DNA from: Vespa crabro
Lineage: Eukaryota > Arthropoda > Insecta > Hymenoptera > Vespidae
Direction: 5' to 3'
Assembly: GCF_910589235.1 (NCBI RefSeq)
Contig: NC_060955.1
Location: forward strand, 17,614,258 to 17,678,257
DNA: 64,000 bases
Position numbers and translations under genes: made by a program. Positions 36,801 to 43,654 of the stretch are shown here, in pieces. The notes beneath the pieces are model-generated. The model did no database searches and had not been told where the DNA came from. It saw only the letters and a list, made by a program, of their open reading frames with translations. Each line of letters begins with the position of its first letter. Position 1 is the stretch's first letter.

Positions 36801-37612
36801 CTAATGCACCGATCGAACAGGATTTAAAATTATAAATAATGAGACTGAAATCTTGAAAAATCTTGAAATATCTCATCTGTGTATTAAATAATTACATTCT
36901 TATAAGTATTAAGTCTTTCATCGTCAGCAATTATTAAAGTTTTAACAAGATCTTTTATCTATTTCATGATTTTTGTTGGAAAATTCATTTTATGATAATT
37001 GGATTAATTTCAAAGAAGAATTTTGTTACGTGTATGATATTTTGTTACGTGTCAAAATGAAAACAATCATTACGTATCAGTTATCATTACAATGAATGAA
37101 TATATTAACGAGTAATAAATATTTTATAATGTTTATTGTTATCGTAATAAACAGAAAAAAGCATTCACAGAAAGATCTTCATAGTTTTCATGTACATGTT
37201 TATAATAGACATGATAAATATTAATTGATTGTGAAGTAAAAAGAAAAAAGAAAACAATCATGTGTATGAAAGTAAAGTAAAACTCGGACGATCGTCTTTC
37301 GCGCACTGTTGCTATATCTGTATCTCCAAACACCTGTTAGATGGTCAGATACTTGCGCGCCGAATAGAATCGTGGTTAAAGCACAGCCATTGAAAGGTAA
37401 TTAACATCGTCATCGCGAATTCGAAAATAAAATAATCGTCCGTTGTAATATTTGAAGATACATTGATATATAGTAAAAGAGAAAAGAAAAGAAAAGAAAA
37501 GAAAAAAAAATCATAACTCACCAGTATGTCCTTGCAAGGAATAATTAGCTTCTTCGCTAGGTACGACCGTCTCTTCTAGTATACTCTCGGATGCCGTTTT
37601 GACGATTCCCAT
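6750..37612 (-). CDS. Synaptotagmin, alpha/beta type (two C2 domains), complete coding sequence in nine exons
   Basis: The exons in transcript order are 37612-37522, 11512-11250, 11036-10890, 10556-10425, 8541-8387, 8108-7940, 7861-7741, 7260-7089 and 6954-6750. They sum to 1455 bases (484 residues) and every junction keeps phase. Residues 1-40 are a short extracellular/luminal end, about 41-60 are one membrane helix, about 61-190 are a Ser-rich linker, about 193-317 are C2A and about 322-460 are C2B. C2A keeps all five Ca2+-ligand aspartates (D222, D228, D280, D282, D288). C2B has D354, D360, D414 and D416, with Glu at 422 in place of the fifth Asp, a polybasic KKKK at 375-378 and a WxxL end at 455-458. 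By family knowledge it is a vesicle membrane Ca2+ sensor for SNARE-mediated exocytosis. The IGIGRDHWLEML stretch resembles vertebrate Syt9/10 and insect Syt-alpha/beta rather than Syt1, 4 or 7. The exact paralogue is not settled. Intron 1 is about 26 kb and contains the AK7 gene on the other strand. Confidence 0.95.
7089..7260 (-). CDS. Synaptotagmin exon 8 (C2B core)
   Basis: Carries DPYVKVYLL, the polybasic KRIKKKKTTVKK strand (PIP2/SNARE/AP-2 binding in the family), PVYNEALVFDVP and the loop-3 DYD. The usual LNP before VYNE reads LFP here. The donor is AG|GTACGT, phase 2. Confidence 0.96.
7741..7861 (-). CDS. Synaptotagmin exon 7 (start of C2B)
   Basis: Encodes GELMLSLCYLPTAGRLTLTV, then IKARNLKAMDITGSS, which holds the first C2B loop-1 aspartate (D354). 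It ends in phase 1 and the split codon makes D360. Confidence 0.96.
7940..8108 (-). CDS. Synaptotagmin exon 6 (C2A Ca2+ loop 3)
   Basis: Contains VYDFDRFSRHDLIG with D280, D282 and D288, an intact loop 3. It closes the C2A domain and runs into the short linker before C2B. Confidence 0.96.
8387..8541 (-). CDS. Synaptotagmin exon 5 (C2A Ca2+ loop 1)
   Basis: Contains LPVKDVTGSSDPYIKVYLL with the loop-1 aspartates D222 and D228, then the NLNPIFNETF strand that is characteristic of C2 domains. The exon ends in phase 2 (AG) and the next exon supplies C to make Ser263. Confidence 0.96.
9244..9293. repeat. CT microsatellite
   Basis: (CT)n with two TTT interruptions, in synaptotagmin intron 4. Confidence 0.9.
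9806..9830. repeat. Perfect 10-bp hairpin with 5-base loop
   Basis: AATGTTAGAG, then GTACG, then CTCTAACATT. The arms are perfectly complementary over 10 bp and the structure sits alone inside synaptotagmin intron 4. The pairing does not extend further, so it is too short for a canonical miRNA precursor. Confidence 0.85.
10425..10556 (-). CDS. Synaptotagmin exon 4 (start of C2A)
   Basis: Residues 168-211. A Ser/Thr-rich run is followed by YAGKLHFALRYDKEIDGLVV, the first two strands of the C2A beta-sandwich. Both ends are phase 0 and the donor is AAG|GTAAGT. Confidence 0.95.
10890..11036 (-). CDS. Synaptotagmin exon 3 (linker)
   Basis: It encodes residues 119-167, a basic, Ser/Gln-rich linker (VLRQTTLPIVPMRHQSFQRQ and onward). 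The acceptor is ATAG and the donor is AAG|GTAAGT, with phase 0 on both sides. Confidence 0.93.
11250..11512 (-). CDS. Synaptotagmin exon 2 (membrane helix)
   Basis: The acceptor is CTCACAG and the donor is AAG|GTATCG. It covers residues 31-118: acidic EWSESF, then a hydrophobic helix LLIGTGVALMALVLLAAISF, then a Cys/Trp-containing juxtamembrane stretch (FQCSSTWRW), a typical palmitoylation setting in synaptotagmins, then a hydrophilic linker. Confidence 0.93.
13735..14104 (-). CDS. Unidentified protein, terminal exon
   Basis: I do not recognise this protein. An open frame of 122 residues runs from an acceptor (AAAAAATAG) to a TGA. It begins with one base completing a codon, then SNAPGIQQPPDSLAKILTTS, and contains an Ala/Glu-rich helical stretch (AEYLIRAEEDARFAEKLAAV), then IPGETVIEVLGYVGVTKP, ending in SFHIC. 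The composition is balanced and rich in GCA/GCT/GAA codons, unlike the surrounding AT-rich sequence, so it looks truly coding. An upstream exon ending in phase 2 is needed. A donor at 14574 inside the signal-peptide frame at 14364-14642 has the right phase but a weak sequence (GTCGTT). The protein could be small and secreted, or a helical cytoplasmic protein. Confidence 0.6.
14364..14642 (-). CDS. Possible signal-peptide exon or small secreted Cys-containing protein
   Basis: Starts MKSVNLLILHVTVLLIFEIL, a convincing signal peptide of about 22 residues. If read through, it gives 92 residues with five cysteines (SCHA, QVCA, YPCI, DCLQ, RCES) and a stop. Alternatively a splice right after LQGK (AA|GTCGTT at about 14574) would join in phase to the exon at 14104 and give a secreted protein. 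A second donor-like site (AAA|GTAATT) near the end is out of phase with that exon. Unrecognised family, and it could be chance in AT-rich DNA. Confidence 0.35.
   Translation of the reverse strand: MKSVNLLILHVTVLLIFEILQGKSLKFHVFHTSIDRSCHAIFQVCAFIVRKREIIYPCIRQKNLSRASQYSNVLTDCLQNIWRCESNYSLIK
15647..15668. repeat. 8-bp inverted repeat
   Basis: CGTCTGAC, TTTCTC, CGTCTGAC inverted (GTCAGACG). The stem is perfect with a 6-base loop, in intron sequence. Confidence 0.7.
16411..16447. repeat. CT microsatellite upstream of AK7
   Basis: (CT)n about 0.7 kb before the AK7 ATG. Confidence 0.9.
16872..16879 (+). promoter_or_regulatory. RFX X-box-like half site upstream of AK7
   Basis: ATGGTAAC matches the right half of the X-box recognised by RFX factors, which drive cilium genes in animals. 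It lies about 240 bases before the AK7 ATG. The left half is a poor match (CGCTCT), so this is suggestive only. Confidence 0.25.
17003..17042. repeat. Poly(T) and short TA tract before AK7
   Basis: About 28 T followed by (AT)n, ending about 80 bases before the AK7 ATG. Confidence 0.85.
17122..17241 (+). CDS. Ak7: AK7 exon 1 (start)
   Basis: ATG at 17122 gives MSEDIKINDDIVNN, then WRIFINHVDTYQGKKLAS, matching the vertebrate AK7 start (VFINNVDSY type). The donor is TCC|GTAAGT, phase 0. The frame upstream of this ATG has no other ATG. Confidence 0.9.
17122..34671 (+). CDS. Ak7: Adenylate kinase 7 (AK7), complete coding sequence in twelve exons
   Basis: The exons are 17122-17241, 18850-19089, 19923-20070, 21254-21710, 21779-21869, 22065-22415, 22533-22738, 23012-23371, 23944-24095, 24655-24794, 26238-26396 and 34351-34671. 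The total is 2745 bases (914 residues) and all phases agree. Residues 1-350 match the N-terminal region of vertebrate AK7, thought to be Rossmann/epimerase-like (STIMTWAFTKPLDPEDPDLP, then FTEVDYRKRRAHPNF). The kinase core follows, with P-loop GPPASGKT at 434-441 and GYVIDGYPKT at 553-562. Then come an acidic segment, the THYTEKHMIRRLKEYR helix, a charged coiled coil (about 709-765) and a Dpy-30 motif (776-817). By family knowledge, AK7 interconverts ATP + AMP and 2 ADP in motile cilia and sperm flagella. The 914-residue length exceeds the roughly 720 of vertebrate AK7, from acidic inserts and a tail of about 97 residues after Dpy-30. The whole gene lies antisense in synaptotagmin intron 1. 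Confidence 0.95.
18291..18322. repeat. CT microsatellite in AK7 intron 1
   Basis: (CT)n, the first of two in this intron. Confidence 0.9.
18680..18725. repeat. CT microsatellite in AK7 intron 1
   Basis: (CT)n, ending about 125 bases before the exon 2 acceptor. Confidence 0.9.
18850..19089 (+). CDS. Ak7: AK7 exon 2 (acidic segment)
   Basis: Residues 41-120. Starts ALSELYYVNPQ, continues as a long Glu/Asp-rich run and ends KYEVIGTLLEYK, which parallels the vertebrate acidic loop followed by IVGTL. The acceptor is TTTTTAG and the donor is AAG|GTATGA. A CT microsatellite ends about 125 bases upstream. Confidence 0.9.
19923..20070 (+). CDS. Ak7: AK7 exon 3
   Basis: Encodes YPYPEEVTRIIRDTDDRKDL, then LSELMKCGVIIYDITQDRSQ, matching vertebrate LLECDVIIYNITES. 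The donor is an atypical GTTCGC. Reading through it would give a stop within about 25 codons, so splicing is required, and phase 1 fits exon 4. Confidence 0.85.
21254..21710 (+). CDS. Ak7: AK7 exon 4 (largest N-terminal exon)
   Basis: Residues 170-321. Carries the diagnostic FILISTIMTWAFTKPLDPED, DYRKRRAHPNFKEHLRCERD, then CCGVTYGEEQNELHYLFKMA and FLPIIGDGKNRIPLLHIRDL. A basic insert (KENKRSKRNKTKEKAK) precedes the ILIST strand. Donor TC|GTGAGT, phase 2. Confidence 0.96.
21779..21869 (+). CDS. Ak7: AK7 exon 5
   Basis: Encodes IVSNVIKNWPTIRYILAVEQ, then GIASQSTIVR. It matches vertebrate [20 protein letters not shown] in spacing. The introns on both sides are short (68 and 195 bases). Confidence 0.93.
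22065..22415 (+). CDS. Ak7: AK7 exon 6 (P-loop)
   Basis: Residues 353-469. Includes IRAIIKEYKARRELQPIRII, the Walker A GPPASGKT (434-441) and the following helix and strand HYRLHYINVENLI. Phase 0 at both ends. Confidence 0.96.
22533..22738 (+). CDS. Ak7: AK7 exon 7 (acidic LID-side insert)
   Basis: A highly charged segment (EKEDEKRETEKP type, then EEEDDNEEERVTLEELQQQL) and LSQNDGVLNDVILN. The end is set by homology. Using donor AA|GTCAGC gives phase 2, and the next exon's G completes Lys538, restoring the vertebrate spacing exactly. A stronger GTACGT lies 45 bases later but breaks the frame. Confidence 0.85.
22908..22958. repeat. CT microsatellite before AK7 exon 8
   Basis: Interrupted (CT)n about 55 bases upstream of the exon 8 acceptor. 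The acceptor itself (GAATTAAAG) has no adjoining pyrimidine tract, so the CT run may do that job. Confidence 0.85.
23012..23371 (+). CDS. Ak7: AK7 exon 8 (NMP-binding motif and acidic insert)
   Basis: Encodes LFLKRLWSKDCLNQGYVIDG, then YPKTYEQAKILFEHAEEM, a Glu-rich run and NLPEREIQGTHYTEKHMIRR. The adenylate-kinase signature DGFPR reads DGYPK, as in vertebrate AK7. An in-frame TAA just upstream fixes the acceptor at 23010-23011. Confidence 0.93.
23944..24095 (+). CDS. Ak7: AK7 exon 9
   Basis: Encodes PLQFFDEIEIHPLIIPIEND, then CLKKLGAPRNY, matching vertebrate FDEIEIHPIHID and IGEPRNYG. The acceptor follows an AAT/AAC repeat. The donor ACG|GTGAGA is followed five bases into the intron by a GATA/GA repeat. 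Confidence 0.95.
24100..24178. repeat. GATA then GA microsatellite at AK7 donor 9
   Basis: (GATA)n grades into (GA)n, starting almost directly after the exon 9 donor. Confidence 0.9.
24655..24794 (+). CDS. Ak7: AK7 exon 10 (coiled coil)
   Basis: Residues 709-755: LTPTEVIEAQKRADAKRSAE, then a Glu/Arg-rich helix ending MMEW. It matches vertebrate YG-LTDEEKAEEE. The acceptor TTCTTTTTACGAAG restores phase with exon 9. The frame open upstream of it (from about 24576) is intron. Confidence 0.88.
26238..26396 (+). CDS. Ak7: AK7 exon 11 (Dpy-30 motif, first part)
   Basis: Encodes TELLEKLQEEEEEKF, then PLRHYLVRYVFPTLTKGLIE and VAKLRPEDPVDFL, the two-helix Dpy-30 dimerisation motif that docks to amphipathic helices in axonemal complexes. 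Acceptor TTTCAG, donor CTA|GTAAGT. Confidence 0.96.
27832..27877. repeat. TA microsatellite
   Basis: Pure (TA)n in AK7 intron 11. Confidence 0.9.
28814..28866. repeat. TA microsatellite
   Basis: (TA)n in AK7 intron 11. Confidence 0.9.
33230..33319. repeat. Interrupted GA repeat
   Basis: GAGAGAA and GAGGGA variants of (GA)n over about 90 bases. Confidence 0.9.
33806..33862. repeat. CT microsatellite
   Basis: Long (CT)n, about 0.5 kb upstream of AK7 exon 12. Confidence 0.9.
34351..34671 (+). CDS. Ak7: AK7 exon 12 (end of Dpy-30, tail, stop)
   Basis: Begins AEYLFKENPEG, completing the Dpy-30 motif, then a tail of about 97 residues with a helical stretch (MILENMNKLQEDIFLKEDVL) and an acidic, Ser-rich end, stop TGA at 34669-34671. 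The tail is longer than in vertebrate AK7, which ends soon after this motif. Confidence 0.93.
   Translation, partial: AEYLFKENPEGKMFQPDHTETISMILENMNKLQEDIFLKEDVLDDIAIRILSDSSKFEIPPSLHLLRKEDSSDICPFTTPKEPSSIYEDRSEREEDFPINRDNESN
34883..34888 (+). promoter_or_regulatory. Candidate AK7 poly(A) signal
   Basis: AATAAA about 210 bases after the AK7 stop, giving an ordinary short 3' UTR. Confidence 0.45.
34889..37521. other. 5' part of synaptotagmin intron 1
   Basis: No convincing exon. AT-rich sequence between the AK7 3' end and synaptotagmin exon 1. Short frames such as 36034-36222 minus show no domain or splice context. Confidence 0.65.
37522..37612 (-). CDS. Synaptotagmin exon 1 (start codon)
   Basis: It encodes MGIVKTASES and continues to QGHT, then splices at G|GTGAGT. 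The leftover G joins AA at 11512 to make Glu31, keeping the frame into the membrane-helix exon. I chose this start because it is the only ATG in an open frame that ends in a strong donor with the right phase upstream of exon 2. The join spans a 26-kb intron and is inferred from phase and position alone. Confidence 0.8.
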
Positions 37613-37939
37613 TTCTCACGAAAAGAATAGAAAGAATCCTGACAACGTGAGATACTCGAATGATAATACTTGACAGCGAACAAAAAATATATTATAAGAA
37701 AAACCGAAGGACGAGATTTTTCTTCCAGATCGAAATTCTTTTTCCACGGTCTCGCTCTCGCTCTCTTTCGATCGTGCCGCACTGTCTGGCTTTGACGGAA
37801 TGCTCGGCGCCGTTTTGTCCACCTATATTCCGTCTGCGTTCGCGCCTGCGTCTACACCCCCAAACCCCGACACAGTCGTAACAGCACGAGGAGAGCAAGG
37901 TAAACCCCTAGGCCAGGGTGAACAGGCTAGTATGTAGAC

Positions 37940-38041
37940 TAATGACGGTGTTGGTGCTGGTGCTGGTGCTAGTGCTGGTGCTGGTGCTGGTGCTGGTACT
38001 GGTGCTGTTGCTGGTGCTGTTGCTGCTGCTGCTGCTGCTTC
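37940..38041. repeat. GGTGCT/GCT tandem repeat
   Basis: About 100 bases of imperfect GGTGCT units grading into GCT triplets. Read on the plus strand it gives a Val-Leu run and on the minus strand a Pro-Ala run, which explains the long open frames here. Confidence 0.9.
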
Positions 38042-38389
38042 AGCTGCTATTACTTTTAGTAGTTGTAGTAGTGGTAGTGGTGATGCTAGTGAAGGGTATT
38101 TGTGTCTGTGGACTGGCTTTGCCCTCTCCCTTTTCTCTCCCACTTATTCTCTCCTAGCTCACCAGACGTACCTACTACACCTCCTCCATCCTTCTCTTCC
38201 CTAAGTGCTGTCTATATGCGTGTCTAGCTTGCGTCTCTGTGTGAGTATGCTGCTTTCGTCGTCGCTGCTGATGCTGCCGCTGTAGCTGCTTGGGCGGGGT
38301 AGGACAAGTATAGCACAGGGGCAATGTCGACCAACTGGGTCTCGGTGAAGGTCTCGGCTGCTTATTCGTGCCTGATAATATTACACTCT

Positions 38390-38397
38390 CTTCTCTC

Positions 38398-38430
<33 letters not shown>

Positions 38431-38442
38431 GCTCTCTCTCCC

Positions 38443-38486
<44 letters not shown>

Positions 38487-38493
38487 TATATAA

Positions 38494-38532
<39 letters not shown>
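38390..38532. repeat. CT tract followed by long TA tract
   Basis: (CT)n to about 38445, then (TA)n with a few AAATA interruptions. Confidence 0.9.
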
Positions 38533-38537
<5 letters not shown>

Positions 38538-39965
38538 TTGCTTTTTCGTTTCATCTGTTATGTTTCAATATATATAGGTATATATCGATAGATTTATTCG
38601 GATCTTTTGATATCAATTCATGTTTATAAAATTACAATTTCATTTTCAAAGATAGATTTTTTTATTATGTTAAGTAAAGCATGTAAAAACATAAGCTTTA
38701 ACTTTTTATGAATATTCTTTATTTACCTTTTTACAATATATTTTTATTTTATTTCAATTCTAAATATATTATAATATTCAAGAAAAATAAAAAGAACAGA
38801 GTAATATTCTCTATAAATAGTCTTCAAGTCTCATTTTCCTGATAGTATCAACGAGCTTTCCGAGACAATATAGATATTAATACGCAAACTTGATTAGACA
38901 GAAATAGTTTCAAAGAGTCAAAACGCATGTATCTTTAATTTTTAATATTAGTATCCTTGTCTCTCTATTTTTAATATTCACGCAGTTTTAACGATACTTT
39001 TGTGACTTCTCATTAAAATTGAAGTAAAATGAAAATAAAATTAAACGACATTTGTCGTCTTTCTTCTCCGTTAATAGCAACTAAAATATAGTTCTATCGT
39101 TTTCGCCTTTTCAAAATCAAACCCCTACAAAAAGAAAATATTTATTTTTCCGTTAAAGGAAAGTACCTTAGATAGAAACGTTTGCAAGAACGTGGAGAAA
39201 GGAGATAAGAGAATTCACTCGATTTAAGTTCCTTTATCGTTGCCTAGAGTACTTAGGTATGCGTTTAAGGGTCAAGGTATACCATTTAAGATTGCTTCAT
39301 TTCTGTTTTTAATAATTATTTAAAACGCTCGTTAATTTTTAAGAATATAAATACTATCTTTTCTCGAATAAAGGAGTAGATTTAAAATTATATGAGAAAT
39401 CTATCTGTCTGATCAATGCATCACAACTTATGCAAAAGCGTAAAAAATTCTTGTATAATCCGTAGGACGTTCCATAGGATGTTCCTTTATAATGGTTTCA
39501 AAAACAACCGTTCTAAATTAATCGCCTCGCCCTCAGTTTATCTCTTACCCTACATCATTATGTGAACGCCATGCGTGAACAAAAATAATTCTATGGAAAA
39601 TTTAACGACGGCAATCGATTGATCGATATACGAACATTTGTTTCTAAATAATTTCTTTTTCTGAAGATAAAGGCGAGATGAAAAGTAAAACAAAAAAAAA
39701 ACAAAAAAAGAAAAAAAGGAAAGAGATAAGTACAAAAAAGTATGAAGGAATTCGAATAAAAGTTTCGACGATTCCCGCTTCCGGTCAATATCGACTCGCC
39801 GGGGTAAAAGTCACGTGGCATTCTCCCCCAGAGCTGGCGCGATACTTGTTGCACGCGACGTCCTCGCACGAACAGGAGAGCTTTGCTATTTTAGTGTAAC
39901 GATTCCTATCGTGCTTCGTATCAAACGATTCTATTTCGTATACAGTATTGGATCGTATCGCTGTG

Positions 39966-40074
39966 TGTCTTTCTCCTCTCTCTTTCTTTCTCTCTCTCTC
40001 TCCCTTTCTCTCTCTCTCTCCCTCTCTCTCTCTCCCTCTCTCTCTCTCCCTCTCTCTCTCTCTTTCTCTCTAAC
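39966..40074. repeat. Interrupted CT microsatellite, about 110 bases
   Basis: (CT)n with repeated CCCT and TTT interruptions, a compound array whose units are themselves semi-regular. Confidence 0.9.
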
Positions 40075-41908
40075 TTTTATCCTCACTTCTTCACTCACTC
40101 GTTCTTTTTCTTTCTTTATAAAGGATCTTCGTCGATAGTAGGAGGATAAACACACTCCTAAGCTATACGATGAGGGTGCAAATTTCAAGGACTCCATCGA
40201 CCCGTGCGAGGTTCATTCAAGGTCGATGCTTCTCCTTCGACCTGTAGAGCAGCCACGCTCCACCCATGTCTTTCCAAGAAAAGAAATTTCTCTCTTTTTC
40301 TTTTCTTTTCCTGTAATACCTACTTTCATCCTGTTATTTAAATATTCATATTTATTCATATATGTTAACATAATTAGATTACGCTTGGAATATTATGATT
40401 TATTTTCATCGACATGCATACCTATCATATAATATATATATACATATATTAATAGATTTTATTTAATTAAACAACAACTATAATCAAAGGTTAAAAATTT
40501 CGAATTTATCCCGTTATCCTACCGCACAGATACGCATCTTGGCAACGCATGCACCTGGATTTCCGTCGAGTTTTCCAGGTGCTACGCTTTCACAGTCCGC
40601 ACAGTGGCCGTGCGCGCTATCGATCGATCCGAGTTCATTATATGCGAATACGGTGCTCCCTTGGGAACTTTTTCTGCCTTGGAATATCCGTGACATAACC
40701 TGGGATAGTGTTCCGGGGACACTGCGCGTATGTCGGCACATGCGCGATCGTTTAACGGATGCCTCCTCAAACTGTTGCAATTAAGAAATCAACGATAATG
40801 GTTATTCTTAAGGAAGATGAGGAATAGGAAAATAATATAATTTGTGATACAATTCGATTTATCGAAACTGATTGTCGTCAAGGCCAAGTTGTGAAATTTT
40901 TAGAAAGACGAAAAAAAAAGGAAAAGAAAAATAGTAAAAGAAAAAAAAAATCAGCCGAGAAAAGGGAAAAATGTCGAAATTTTTTCTTGCATCTAATGTT
41001 TTTTTTTTTCAATCTTTGATGATGAAACTGCAAGACACGGATCTGTAATAAAAATCTTCGAAGTAAATTGCAAAGGTGAACAATAGGAAATCAATCAAGT
41101 ACTAAGTTAATGAACTCGGATAACTACTTTATACTTATTTTCAAACTTTATCCCGACAAAGTGTAAATTTCGTGGAAATTAACGTCTACATTGGAATAAG
41201 TGAAGCGTTTGAAATTATTTAATGAGAGATATTCCATTCTTGATCGATCAAGAAGAGAACAATGTGAAAGAGATTTTGAGATAGTCCATGTCTAAACATT
41301 GAATATCGATCGATATCCGCATCTATACTCTTGACGTGTTATTCTCCATTAACTCTATACCCTTTGCTTTCGGAAGAGAGCTTTAAAAAAAAAGAAGTAG
41401 ATTCCCTGAAAATGAGATTGCTGCGAACATACTACTGAATTTGTATGATCTTTTTCCAAGAGGTAGTCGATTTATTCGATAGAAAGAAATATCTTCAGTG
41501 ACGTTTCGCTCCTATTAAATTGACATTCTCGTATACAGAATTAAAATACTTTTCAAAGTTTATTTATCGCTTAATATCGATTCTCGGAATACTCGATTTT
41601 TTCGATGCAGTGTCTCGAAGTGTTCGATTAAAAATAGAAATGGATGATGATCAACTTCTAGAAAAAGTAACTACTTTAAAGGAGCTTGTTCTAATGAATA
41701 AAAAAAGATTTGCATGTGCGTGAAGCACCGGCTGGCTCGATATAATTGAGATAGCCAGGTCGCAGACTGTCAAGGTTACAGGAGCCGGAGCTTCTGACGG
41801 CATAGGAGCAGCACGTTATCGATTTAACTTGTTGCATACGTAAACAAAGCTTTCTTCGTCAGTGCGTCGCATGACTACGTATCTATCGTATAAATACGCC
41901 AACAGAGA

Positions 41909-41910
41909 GC

Positions 41911-41966
<56 letters not shown>

Positions 41967-41971
41967 GAGAA
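41909..41971. repeat. GA microsatellite
   Basis: (GA)n with a single GGGA interruption, adjoining a GC-richer island. Confidence 0.9.
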
Positions 41972-43218
41972 CCAGAGAAGATTATCAAGTGTTGGATGTT
42001 ATTACCATAATTAAAATCTCATGTAGGATCGATTACTTTCGAGATTCGAAGTGACGTGTTCACATCATGTTCGAATGAACAGTTATTTGTGAAAGCAATT
42101 TCGCTAATTACAATGGCTACTTCGGTCAATCGATCTTCAACGATCGTAAAACGATTATTGGTTGTTCCCTTTGAAAGAATCTCTTTACGATCTTCGACCT
42201 ATTTTATCTAATCATTTTAACGACAAAGAAACAAGAATACTTTCGTTACGGTTCTACTCGAGCGAAGACAGCATTATAACCGGTGAGGCGTGAAAGTTTC
42301 GTTTCGAATGATTGAGATAAACAATGGAACGCAGAAATTTCTTCCCGATCTAAGCATGAGAAAAGTTTTAGAAAAAGATTTTGCGTTGGAATGAAGGTTG
42401 CGTTTGTGCTATTTGTAATAATGGAAACTGAAATGCGATAAAAGATATTATGTAATACTGCAAAAAAAAAAGGAAAATTGAATGAATGAAAAAAAGAAGT
42501 AAAAGAGAAGAAAAGTCCATAACTCGATTATATTCATAATTTAATAACGATATATTTTAATCATTACAGTTATTTATTCGTATTAGAAAAAGTATTATAA
42601 TGATAATAATCATAATCGTTTAGTTTCATACTTACGATCGGAATCGCCCACAAGAGACAAAATGTATGGCAACGAATATTCCACACGACACTTAAGTTAT
42701 GCTCTACTTACCTTAACGCCCTTGAGGACTCATTAGAGAAGAACTAATTGAAATTAATTTCACTGAATAGAAATCACCACGTGATTTTCTATTACGGATA
42801 ATCCACACCATATATTATCCGATTTTGTTAGTTATTCGTAAACTGAAGATAATGAGAAATAACTATCAATCACTTTGACGACAATTAAAAGCATTATTTA
42901 AAGGTATCGATTAACGTACGTTCAAGAAAAAAAATTATTTTATCAATGCGAGTAAGCTTAAGAACCATTCGATTAGAATAAAATTAATGACTTTTTATTT
43001 ATTCGAGAATATAAATAAAATATTTATAATTGGACAAGCCAAATTGATACATACCCCCTTTCACGTGACATCGAGAATTCCAGCTGTTCTATATACGATT
43101 AAGAGAAAGGAATCGATATCGGGTGTGGCAGATTACAAAAATTTAGACAATATTTATTGACCGATATGTTACAAATCGCGAGCGTCTGCACGAAACACGG
43201 TTAGTCGGCGTTAACTCT

Positions 43219-43276
43219 TTCTCTCTCTATCTCTCCCTCCCTTTTCCTCTCTCTCTCTCTCTCTCTCTTTCTTTCT
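43219..43276. repeat. CT tract near the Grxcr1-like 3' end
   Basis: Interrupted (CT)n. On the Grxcr1-like transcript this is a GA run just past the candidate poly(A) signal. Confidence 0.85.
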
Positions 43277-43282
43277 CATTCC

Positions 43283-43288
43283 TTTATT
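43283..43288 (-). promoter_or_regulatory. Candidate Grxcr1-like poly(A) signal
   Basis: AATAAA on the minus strand about 195 bases after the stop at 43481. Confidence 0.4.
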
Positions 43289-43480
43289 CTTATTCCTCCA
43301 ATCACTATCTTTGAATTATTCGTCGAAACGTATTATACTTGGTTGTAGCACCACGAGTCTTAAATAAAGAGAAAGGGAAGATAGTCAGAGAGTTGCTTGT
43401 TAGTACGTTGCTTGATAAAGCGTCGAACGTCGACGACGTGCCAAAGGGAAAAATCCCTTTTACTTCTTCCTCCTTCTTTC

Positions 43481-43654
43481 TCAACAATGTTGGCAGGGAA
43501 CCAGACCCGTCTCGTCACAGTTCATACACTTCAAGGCAACGAATTCAACGGTGAAGTCGTTGCGTAGAACGGATCTCTTGCTGCCGTTGCAAACGGGACA
43601 GACCAACAGTCGATAATTTCCGCAAAACAGGCACGAAGGACACGCACCGTCGCT
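43481..43654 (-). CDS. Grxcr1: Grxcr1-like terminal exon (zinc finger)
   Basis: 57 residues plus TGA. CxxC pairs sit at exon residues 8/11, 19/22, 43/46 and 54/57, with one extra Cys at 5 making CPSCLFC. The CPVCNGSKRS core is nearly identical to the family. Confidence 0.95.
   Translation of the reverse strand, partial: SDGACPSCLFCGNYRLLVCPVCNGSKRSVLRNDFTVEFVALKCMNCDETGLVPCQHC

Larger units (their letters stand above)
11513..37521. other. Synaptotagmin intron 1 (about 26 kb) with nested genes
   Basis: Runs between the exon ending at 37522 and the one starting at 11512, with GTGAGT donor and CTCACAG acceptor on the minus strand. It holds the whole AK7 gene on the plus strand, an unidentified minus-strand exon (13735-14104) and many microsatellites. 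The pieces 11513-13734 and 14700-17100 hold no supportable gene apart from short candidates listed separately. Confidence 0.8.
37613..43282. other. Probable synaptotagmin leader/promoter region and intergenic DNA
   Basis: Lies between the synaptotagmin ATG and the Grxcr1-like 3' end. It contains a GC-richer stretch (about 37730-38340) with the GGTGCT repeat, CT and TA tracts, and isolated GC-richer islands at about 39760-39860, 40505-40790 and 41730-41870. Open frames on both strands in these islands show no recognisable domain. Upstream non-coding exons of synaptotagmin are likely but cannot be placed. Confidence 0.55.

Noticed and set aside
38324..38629. 101-residue plus-strand frame
   Set aside because: A translation of CT and TA repeats after a short unique start.
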